The translations under genes and the position numbers were made by a program. From Hedera helix (Eukaryota; Streptophyta; Magnoliopsida; Apiales; Araliaceae): a stretch of 64,000 bases of DNA. Under the pieces are notes generated by a model. That model saw only the letters and a list, made by a program, of their open reading frames with translations. It was not told the origin of the DNA and searched no databases. This document shows, piece by piece, positions 55,856-64,000 of the stretch (positions within the stretch are counted from its first letter, which is position 1; each line of letters starts with the position of its first letter). The stretch lies in contig OX359275.1 of NCBI GenBank assembly GCA_947179155.2, positions 7,009,501-7,073,500 on the forward strand. The letters are read 5' to 3'.

Positions 55856-57147
55856 TGCTTTCGGGAGACCAAAGGATGTAAATAAATGTTGTTAGAGCTC
55901 GAAGAACTATTGGATATTAGGTTGTTCATTATGGAGTTTTTTCATGTCACTCCACCTATTAAACCAAAGGCAGCAAGTTTTCTCAATATTTTTTGATTCA
56001 CTATTTCTCTCCTTGTTTCCACCTTCCCTCCCCCTGACGTATATTTAACAAATTCACGCAGGGAGTGGAGACTGGAGTTTTCAAGCTCCTGCCATTTATA
56101 ATATGAAAGAAGTCCTATATATGACCATAAATTTATATCTAAATTTATATGGATTGATCTATACAAATATATAAGATATGTAAAAATTAAAAATAACTCA
56201 AAATATTACTGTTTTATTTCATTTTTTAGAATTTTATGTTATGTCGATAAAAAAATATCAACTTATATAAATACATAAGATATGTAGAAATTAAGGAGGG
56301 ATGGTATCAAACACTATTGTTCTACCTCATTTTTTAAAAATTTATGTTAATTGTAATCTATCTAATTTCATCATGAAATTTGTAAAATTCAAAAGGTTAA
56401 TTTTGTCAAATACAACATTTGCCTCTTTGATATACCGACTGCATGGTAAAAAGTTATATTTGCAATTTTTGTGTGTGATATTTGTTCTGTGTAGGTTTAC
56501 TAATTTTTATTTTTCTTTTGTTCGGATATTTAAAATTACATAATATTTGTGCCACAAAAATTGTGTAATACTAAAGGGATTATTAACTTGTCAAGGTCCA
56601 ACATAAAAAAAGAAAATATTTAAACATACCGTACATGAGAAATAATTAATATTATCTTCATTTTAAAATTAAAGATACAATATAAATTTTAAAGTAAAAT
56701 AACCACATGTTAAACTTTAAAATTCGTATGACTCATAAAAATTTAAAATAAAATAAATTTTATAGTTAATAGTTTTTATTATATATTATGTAATTATAAT
56801 AATTATATTAATTAAAATTAAATAAATTCATATCAATTTAAAATTTAATATATTATAATTTAATTTTAAAAATTAAATTATAATTCTAATTTTGAAACGG
56901 AGTATTTCATACACTGAATGAGGAAATAATACCTGAGAAATTACAGAAAAAAGGAATAAAAAAAGAAATACGCAAAAATACGGTGCATCGTTGGCTGGCA
57001 AGTGGGGCAAACAAGCCAGCCAAACACAGAAGCTCACACCAGTAATCCTTGAGACTTGAGAGAGAGAAAGTGACAGAGAGTGTTCTGTTTGCTGCCTTTG
57101 CCCTTGGGGACCCCTGACTTCAATATCTATCTGCCCATCTACTCTCT
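55856..57147. other. AT-rich intergenic region
   Basis: No gene found. It holds the direct repeat ATAAGATATGTA.AAATTAA (56170 and 56276) and a 'ggagggatgg' at 56295 and 'aaacggagta' at 56896, which resemble Stowaway-type ends, but a matching inverted pair could not be confirmed. Very AT-rich between 56560 and 56890. The last 100 bases are CT/GA-rich and may already be E2 gene promoter. Confidence 0.45.
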
Positions 57148-57148
57148 C

Positions 57149-57163
57149 TATATATTTCACGTG
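57149..57163 (+). promoter_or_regulatory. Candidate TATA box and G-box of the E2 gene
   Basis: TATATAT at 57149-57155 and CACGTG at 57158-57163, about 170 bases before a GT donor (57334) that could end a 5' UTR exon. Prediction by composition only; the transcription start is unknown. Confidence 0.35.
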
Positions 57164-57179
57164 CAAACAAGCGACTTGC

Positions 57180-57333
57180 TAAGAATCTTCGCTCCTGATT
57201 TATCAATCGATCGCCATGAAAGTATTTCTTTAATATTCTCTTTCTCATCTCCCTCTTCTTAATTCATCTGAACAGTCATCAATAATTGGCGATCTTCACA
57301 CGAGCGCTACTTGCTCGTCGTTTTTGTTAACAA
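57180..57333 (+). other. Presumed 5' UTR exon of the E2 gene
   Basis: A CT-rich leader ending AACAA|GTAAGG (donor at 57334). It has no long ORF. The next plausible exon on the same strand is 62657, just before the E2 start codon. Plant UBC1/2/3-type genes are known to have an intron in the 5' UTR. This intron would be 5.3 kb. The link is inferred; transcript data would decide. Confidence 0.5.
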
Positions 57334-59040
57334 GTAAGGGAGCTATTTGCGATGACATAACTTTAACCACTCTCTATTGTTTTTCAATTTCTCTTTGAAT
57401 ATTTGCATTCTTGCTTAAAACTATTGTTGCGAACAAACCCTAAAATTTTCTGCTTGATTTGTAAGATCCTGTGTAGTTGTTCGGCTGATGTCTTCTGGTT
57501 GTTTTGGGAAAGAACGTAATTGTGGATCTAGGGTTTCATGTTCATATATGAAAATCATCGTGAAGTTTCAAACTTTGATCTTATTACTAGTTTCGCGTGT
57601 GTATATATGTAGACACGTAGATATGTCATCTAGCTGCCATATAAGCTGATGGAGATTCGTGTTTCTCCACAAGTGATGTTTAGGCTTCACCTTTTAAACT
57701 GTTTGCTTGGGCTTGCGATTTCATATATATGTTGGATTTTGAAATTCAGATAGGCACAGTTAGAAGGAAGGTTTTTAAACAAGTGTGGAACAAATAATAT
57801 TAAAATTTTTCAATTTAAATAATTTGTCAAAAACTTCCTGTATAAGAATGCAGCATTTATGAATTCAGCTTACTGGATTATCAGACATAACTTGTACCAA
57901 ATAAAGATCTGAGTTGAAATAGATAATTTTCTGATGAAATATATATGTTCAAGTATTGAGATTATGCTTTACAATTCATGTTGGAGTATGCAATATAAAA
58001 TTAAAGTAAAACAAGCAATCACATGAACGCACAATATTTTTACATGGTTTGACTCATAACCTCTACTCTAGTGGCCTAATCCATGTCCAATACTAACTAG
58101 TATTGGAGACTATAATATTAATTTACCTGGTTTATATTACAAGACAAGTTTACAAAACCTTTGAGTACTTTTACTCCCGGAGTATCTTTGCTCTCTGAAC
58201 ACATTTGCTCTCCCAGCACCTTTGCTCCCTGTGCACATATGCACCCTTAAGCATCTATACTTCTTTTAACCAGCCAGTTACCTTAAAACTTGCTTGTAAA
58301 GCCCCTAATGCAAACCGGATTAGAAACAATAGACTAACTCTTTAGTCATCAATTAATTTTTAGAATATTGATTAAGTGATGACGACAAATAAATTATGAT
58401 AAAAACAATAGGTATATCAAAATTCAAGGTTCAATTAATATGCAATGATCAATTTAAGAATAGAAAGAAACGTTGGAAAACTGAAATTAATAGAACTTGA
58501 TGAGGAGCGACAACTTTGAGATATTCTTCACAAGGAAATTAAAAGCAGCCTTTTGAGAATGTTTGTGAAGAGATATTTTCAGTGTACGTAGTTGTTGTTG
58601 TACTCAACAGGCTCAGCTGATCAGATTATATATTGTGAAAAATATAGTCGTTTGGATTCCAAAACCTACTTGGAGAAAGCTTTGCAAAATTAGCTCAATT
58701 AGTTTTAATAAGAAGATTTGTCAGGATAAGAACTTTAAACTAATTGAAGGAATTAATTAGGACTAAGTCAAATATCCATTATGTATCATCTAAGATGGAA
58801 AAGGTATTTAAGTAGTCAAGATATGATTTGATTTGGTTGGCTCAATTCCATAAATTAAGGTAACAAGATATGTTGAGACAAGAAAGAAAGAATATTTAAA
58901 ATCTTATTTCCTAACAAACTCCACTAATTATTGGAAGAGATAAAATTAGTTTTTAATTTTTTCTTTCCAACATTTAAAAATGGGATCTTTTTAATTTTGA
59001 AAGCCTAATTAATTATTTTTCATAATTAATTACTTCTTGT
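57334..59040. other. Left part of the E2 5' UTR intron
   Basis: No coding sequence. At about 57982-58260 there is a block 'TGTTGGAGTATGCAATAT...' with 'cacaatatttttacatggtttgactcataacctctactctagtggcc' character that reads like a dispersed plant repeat fragment, and short 'ctttgctc.c.g.gcac' repeats (58185-58240). The rest is AT-rich, ordinary intron-like sequence. Confidence 0.4.
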
Positions 59041-61959
59041 TGTAGGACGAGTCCGTGAAACTTGGTTAGAGCAATATAAAAGACTTTGAAAACTCATGAA
59101 AAGTTGTATTTTAATTAGTTTTTTTTTAATTTGTAATTATCTTATTTAATTTGTAGTTATCTTATTAAAATTCAATTTTGGTTACGAAAGTTGTCTAGGA
59201 GTTTTATAAATATTGATATACTTTATTATTTTGATACATTGAATAATAAGAATTAATTGATTTCTTTGTGAGATTATTTGTGATAATTTCCTTTGTTCCC
59301 AAATATCCATTTCTCCACCATTTTTGGTATCAAAGCCCAATCCCAAACCACCTCCTACTGTTGTAGCCTCTGTCCCAATATTTTGCCCACTTCCAAAATA
59401 GCCTCCCAAACCTACTGCAGTCCAAAATTGCACCATTACCAAACAATCTGCAGCTGAACCATAATTCTCAAAACTCCAGCCCATAATTCTTACAATTAGC
59501 CCACAATAACAACCAAATCTTCACCACCAATCAAAAAATCCTGCACCAAAAAATTAGCGTAAGGCAAATCATCCATTTACCGATAGTAAAAAAAAAAGAG
59601 AAGTAGAAATAGTATGCTGTCGCCGCTGCATCACTTGGTTGCCGCCGCTAGAAGAAGAGAAGGTCGAAGACCTTGATTTGGAGAATAAATATCTTCTAGT
59701 AAATTACGATTTCGTAACCCAAAGTTTTTATAATTTTTTAGTTTAGCCTAAAATTTTCTTAAATTTTAAAATACCCTATGAACTTTAAACCTTTACATAT
59801 TAGTCGTTGTACTTTCATCTTTTTACATTTTAGCCCCTGAACGTTAAACCTTTACATATTAGTCCTTGTATTTTCATCCTTTACATTTCAGCCCTTGAAG
59901 TTTTATTTGTTTTAGTTCAGTCCTCGTTATAAAAAAAGAGAGCTTGTATTTTAGTTGTTGGAATTATGGTGAATGTTGGAGAAATCAATGCCAAGCATGA
60001 TGCTTATAGGTTACAACAAACAAGATGAACATCTTAAAAGAATTAAAGATTCAATCACTACACTTACTGCAAATGCGGCAAATGTTTAGACATCTATTAC
60101 AACACTTGTAACAAAAGTTGATGTACTTACGAAATGCGTAGATAAAAAAACAAGAAGATGCTTGCCGAAATTTTGAAGACCCGCTTTCAGATCCTAATCA
60201 GATGAGACTCTTACAACAACATGGACCTAATCTACGTGATAATCTTCATGTGCCAGACCCTTGATTGAATGTAGTAGATAGAGGAGCAAAATTAGATGTT
60301 GGTGATTTCAATGGAGATAATCATTCTTCGATTGGATTCATAGTTTGGAGAGCTTTCGTTGGTATGAACTAACCGATGAGAGAAAATTTTTCTTTGCTGA
60401 CACAAAATTGAAAGGGACACAACTCGTATTTGGTGGGATCAACGTCATCGAAATTTGTATACAGTTGCGAGAAGATGGGAAGATATGAAAGCTGCCCTAA
60501 CATGACGTTTTATGTCTTCGAATTATAAGCAGCGGACATATTTACAGTTAACTGAGTTGGTGCAAAGAACTAAATTTATAGCTGAATATACTTTAAAGTT
60601 CTACAGCTTGGTTGCAAGGTCCAGATTCCCTTTGGGATGAAGACGTTTTAATCTTGATGTACTGTCGGGGATTAAATCTAGAGATTGTAAGTGGTGTAGA
60701 TTTAGGTAAACTCTTGCTCTTGAATGATACCATTCAAGTTGCCACTCAAGTGGAAGATAATTTGAAAATGAATTTTGTTCGGCCTCCAATATTAGTCCAA
60801 ACTCGAAGTGAGCGTACTTTTGTGGAGCCTATTAAAAATAGACTGGTGGAAAGATAGCCTACAAAGCCTTCAGCTACTAGCAGGCCTAATTGTACCCCAA
60901 GTTCTTCTAATGCTAGTAACAACTATACGTCTAAGTGCTATAACTGTAGTGATTTCGGTAACGTCTTTTGAGTGTCCTTCCCCGAAGAGAGAAGTTACCT
61001 TTTCTCCCTCTAAGTAACTTGCTATTGTTGACAAAGAATGTGAAAAAACTGACTTGGTTTGGTAGCCGTTTGATGTGGAATATGAGCCCGATGAGCAGGA
61101 TTTGGAAGCTAATGCTCATTTGGAAGGATGTTTAGGTGTTTTTCGACTTTTACTTATTGTTCAGAAACAGAAAGATGATCCTAGCATCCATCGCGGATGA
61201 ATTTTTCATACACGAGTTAAATGTGCGGGACAGGTATGCTCTCATGTGATTGATATTAGGAGTTGTACGAATGTCATATCTGAGGAAGCACCTAAGAAAT
61301 TTGGGTTAAAAGTCAAGCCTCACATGGAGCCGTATGATGTTACATGAATTACTAATGCAAAGTTGTGGGTTACCCAATGATGTTTGATTACATTTTCTGT
61401 CGGTAAGCTTAAGGATACTATTATGTGTGATGTTCTTTGTCTTATGACGTATATGATTATGGGATTGTCACGTATAACATGATGCTCGTACTAATACTTA
61501 TTTATTTGTTAAGGACAATATCAAGTTTACTCTTACTTATGCTCTTGACGTGCCAAATTTGAAGCTTGCAAAGAATTCCTTGGTGCTCCAAGGTGATTGT
61601 TCTTGTGTTAATGTTCGTAATTCGGCAGACTCGAGTTTTTCTTAGCTGAGGAGAACTAATGTATGACGAGTCCATAAAACTTGGTTAGAGCAATATAGAA
61701 GACTTTGAAAGCTTATGAATTAGAAGTTGTATTTTAATTAGTTTCTTTAATTTGTAGTTATCTTATTTAAGTAGTTATCTTGTTTAATTTATAGTTATCT
61801 TATTAAAGTTCAATTTAGATTATGAAAGTTGTCTAGAAGTATTATAAATGGTAATGTACTTTATTATTTTGATACATTGAATAATAAGAATCAATTGATT
61901 TCTTTGTGAGATTATCTGTGTAAGAATTTTCTTTGTTCCCAATTACCTGTTCCCCACCA
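59041..61959 (+). mobile_element. Small LTR element with gag and protease only
   Basis: 5' LTR 59041-59320 (TGTAGGACGAGTCC..CCACCA) and 3' LTR 61660-61959 (TGTATGACGAGTCC..CCACCA) are clearly related, with many small differences. A tRNA-Met-like PBS (TGGTATCAAAGCC) is at 59325-59337, and a purine run (GAGGAGAACTAA) precedes the 3' LTR. The 2.3 kb interior has gag and protease remnants but no RT, RNase H or integrase. It fits the class of gag-carrying non-autonomous terminal-repeat elements. I found no clear target duplication. It sits in the first intron of the E2 gene, in the same orientation. Confidence 0.8.
59965..61640 (+). pseudogene. gag and protease remnant of the small LTR element
   Basis: gag: ITTLTANAANV, KLDVGDFNGDN, then in shifting frames WWDQRHRNLYT-like and LQLTELVQRTKFIAEYTLKF, RNRLVERQPTKPSATSR-like, then the zinc knuckle CYNCSDFGNVF (60938-60970). 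Protease: CSHVIDIRSCTNVISEEAPK, where the family has DSGSC (so the active site is damaged), then KPHMEPYDVT and FSVGKLKDTIMCDV. The piece after it ends with DVPNLKLAKNSLVLQ. The style is that of Ty3/gypsy (Reina-like) gag-protease. There are many stops and shifts. Confidence 0.7.
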
Positions 61960-62656
61960 TTTCCATAATTATTTCCATGATTAATGCCAACTCAGACTAT
62001 CATGTAAATTCTAGAGCCTTGATTAAGATATAATTAAATCTAAGATCTTCTAGAGACACAATTCCTATCTTCAAGCCTTTAAGTCTTCAATTCAATTTAA
62101 TTCAAGGCTTCAAGGAATCCAACATTGCTTTTGAAATACTTCATCAAATCCTGAAAACATACAAATAATCATTTAGCTTAATTTCTTGCAAGTTATCATC
62201 AAAACCCAAAGGTGGAATATGACCAAGTCAACAGATTTTCATATTCAGCCTACCCTACCTAGTTTGGGATAAAAGGCATAGTTGCGTTGAGTTGAGAGGT
62301 TTCAAGATAGGATAGGTGTAGCTTAGCTTGATTACAAGTTTATGAGATGTAATTATTCTTATAAGTAATTCGGTTAGTTATCCATCAGCAGAACACATTA
62401 ACAGATTTTGAGCAGTTAAAACTGATATCAATTGGTTAGATAAAAGACCACAAATTAAAGAGGTATGTATTTGATGCTTTGCATGTCTAAAACCATGTTG
62501 AAGCTTACTGTATCAGTCTGTTAATCCTTTGTGGGCTAAGGGGTCTAGTTTTCAATATTTGTAAACTTGCAATCATCCAATTACTTTGTGCATTTGTGTA
62601 TGTGTGTGAGTGTGAATCTGAGAGTTCATGTGGTTGGTCTACAATCTAATATGTAG
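61960..62656. other. Right part of the E2 5' UTR intron
   Basis: No coding sequence. A SINE-like tail lies at 62253-62295. The end (62590-62656) has a pyrimidine/TG-rich stretch and the acceptor ATGTAG at 62651-62656. Confidence 0.5.
62253..62295 (+). repeat. SINE 3' tail remnant (TS/Au-like)
   Basis: CCTACCTAGTTTGGGATAAA followed by AGGCATAGTTGCGTTG resembles the conserved 3' end of plant TS/Au SINEs (CTTGTTTGGGAYT.AGGCGTAGTTGTTGTTG). No A/B box body was seen upstream, so only the tail is left. Confidence 0.45.
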
Positions 62657-62665
62657 GTGGTGAGG

Positions 62666-62943
62666 ATGTCAACACCTGCAAGGAAGAGACTTATGAGGGA
62701 TTTTAAGAGGTTGCAACAGGATCCACCTGCAGGCATCAGTGGTGCCCCTCAGGATAACAATATAATGCTTTGGAATGCTGTTATATTTGGGTAGGTTATA
62801 AACAATTTAAATAATGTTTTCAGGTTTTCTTAATTCATATGACTTTTGCTTTTATTTTTATTACCTTTTAAGATATTTCGATTATAATATTTAATACATT
62901 TGATATTTTAATTGCAGACCTGATGACACTCCATGGGATGGAG
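62666..62943 (+). CDS. UBC2: Ubiquitin-conjugating enzyme E2, RAD6/UBC2 type (N-terminal exons; gene continues)
   Basis: Exon 2 has its acceptor at 62656, ATG at 62666-62668 and donor at 62791; exon 3 is 62918-62943, only 26 nt. The product begins MSTPARKRLMRDFKRLQQDP, PAGISGAPQDNNIMLWNAVI, FGPDDTPWDG, identical or nearly so to the plant UBC1/2/3 (RAD6) family. These E2 enzymes transfer ubiquitin; with HUB1/2 ligases they mono-ubiquitinate histone H2B. The N-terminal alpha helix and the start of the beta sheet are present; the active-site Cys exons lie beyond the window. Exon phases are 2 and 1. No frame damage. UBC1, 2 and 3 cannot be told apart from this piece. Confidence 0.92.
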
Positions 62944-63569
62944 GTATGTGAAGTCAATTCCTGAACTCTGTTTTTTCATTTGAAAGGCAGTTCAAATCTC
63001 TGTTCAATTGAATCATTTCTGTTTGATCAAATAACCAATTAACCATGAAGCCTTTCTGTACTTGGAAAGATTGTTGTCATACTGCATGCTGTTAAGTGTT
63101 GTTTTTAAAGTCCGAGCAAGTAAATAATCCAATCGAATCTTATGGATGAAGCCATAGGATGCTTGTTTGAATGTGATTCCTCCACCCCCCCAAAGTAATT
63201 TGATGTATTTTTCTTTTCGTGTGTAATGTATTCTGACTGATTTAATGAGCTGTGCTATTATTCTATTTGAATCACATTGTTTAGATTTAGTGTCTTACAT
63301 GGATCTATATATGTATTTCTGTAGTTTTGGTATCATGATGGAGGATTTGTTGCTAGATTCAGGAAACACAGTTGTCAAATAATCCTATATGAATGTACTG
63401 TTGCACCATGTATTTTATCTTTGTAGTCATAAATTGGTGACACTTGAAATAATGATATATACCAAATAGCTTTTAGCTTCTGGTCTGTTGATTAAACTTG
63501 TTAACAAGAAGAGTATAAACTGGAACGTGAGTCGTTTTGGCTGTTTATTTTTCTGTACTCAAATTAAAA
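62944..63569. other. Third intron of the E2 gene, left part
   Basis: T-rich intron sequence; no further E2 exon (the next should encode GTFKLTLQF) is seen up to 64000. C-run (63183-63190) and short AT stretches only. Confidence 0.6.
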
Positions 63570-64000
63570 TATTATTCGTATATAAATAGAATTATCACCC
63601 AAAAGTGGTATATTGAGTTTCAAATTGTGGTGAACCAGGAGTTCTCTTTCACATCTGAAGCTTTAGTTGATTCTGGAGCAGACTTAAATTGTCTTGCTGA
63701 AGGACTCCATCTAGAGATTTTATAAAAACAGCACAGATATTAAATACTTCGGATGGAAGCATAATGTTGATAGACTATAAGTTAACAAATACTATGGTCT
63801 GCAACAATGGTATCTGTTTTGAAACTCCTTTTATGCTGGTAGAAAATATGACTCGTCATATTGGGCAACCCATTTATTAGTATGTTGTTCCCTCTTTCTA
63901 TTGATGAAAAGGGTTTACAAACTAATAAAGGTGGACATGTGGTTAAATTTGATTTCACTGCAGAACCACAAGTCCATGAGATCAATAATATTATCAGCAA
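63570..64000 (+). mobile_element. Endogenous pararetrovirus (Caulimoviridae-like) protease fragment
   Basis: The frame at 63537-63725 contains a retropepsin-like active site (VDSGAD) followed by N-C-x-x-E-G-L, a pattern of caulimovirid polyproteins. Downstream pieces in other frames show the conserved NNG.CF.TPF, LG.PF.. and F.P..-type segments up to the window end. There are several frame breaks (stop near 63723, shifts near 63780 and 63870). It resembles the petuvirus/florendovirus-like endogenous copies common in plant genomes and is a fossil, not an active virus. A Ty3/gypsy origin is less likely but not excluded. It continues beyond the window. Confidence 0.6.

Noticed and set aside
56290..56910. 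Stowaway MITE between 'ggagggatgg' and 'aaacggagta'
   Set aside because: The two ends are in orientations and positions that could fit, but the inverted repeats do not pair over enough bases to call boundaries.
57980..62250. One larger, older element surrounding the small gag-protease element
   Set aside because: Some flanking sequence looks repeat-like on both sides, but I found no matching ends; left as an unresolved idea.

Overview
The window is nuclear DNA of a flowering plant, most likely a eudicot. It is AT-rich, and its host genes have introns with GT..AG borders. Three host genes are recognisable, all on the + strand and all in the last 17 kb: a pectate lyase (48063-49915), a plastid-type WHIRLY1 ssDNA-binding protein (51162-54177) and the 5' half of a RAD6-type ubiquitin-conjugating enzyme E2 (5' UTR exon near 57.2-57.3 kb, coding exons at 62666-62943, continuing past the window). 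A 5'-truncated, frameshifted copy of a CBS-domain SNF1-kinase gamma-like gene lies behind WHIRLY1 (54892-55855). I see no rRNA, tRNA or CRISPR features.

The first 47.5 kb are nested LTR retrotransposons. (1) 1-11817, +: a decayed Ty3/gypsy chromovirus-like element (5' LTR to 3030, tRNA-Met PBS, a coiled-coil ORF upstream of gag, gag, PR-RT-RNase H-INT, 3' LTR remnant). A 3.3 kb solo LTR of another family (6895-10222, TTTTT duplication) splits its RNase H. (2) 12001-17150, +: an Athila-like element with a tRNA-Asp PBS, only a gag remnant and an 820 bp internal tandem duplication; its second LTR is cut off. (3) about 17151-47465, -: a Tat/Retand-type element (5' LTR, gag, PR, RT, RNase H, second RNase H, INT, then a 3' region with ORFs on the opposite strand and a minisatellite). 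(4) Inside its RT, 23325-44471, +: an Athila element with gag, a third ORF and a 3' LTR. Its gag holds a copia solo LTR (24668-25967, AATTA duplication) and a Tourist-like MITE (26179-26580, TAA duplication). (5) Inside the Athila, on the - strand: an old two-unit array of a Tekay-like element (35857-40026) and a very young complete insertion of the same family (27058-35851, TGCAG duplication).

The most unusual object is the young insertion. It has nearly identical 2.63/2.64 kb LTRs and intact protease and RNase H-integrase-chromodomain ORFs, but no reverse transcriptase core and no recognisable gag. The gag position holds a 204-codon ORF without a zinc knuckle. That ORF is found in all three copies of the family in this window, and most differences are conservative. 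It looks like a non-autonomous element that moved recently and carries an undescribed first protein.

The right-hand part also has insertions in host introns: a small gag-protease-only LTR element (59041-61959) in the 5' UTR intron of the E2 gene, and an endogenous pararetrovirus fragment (about 63570-64000) in its third intron. Coordinates of ancient elements are approximate; exon borders of the host genes were checked for splice sites and reading phase.
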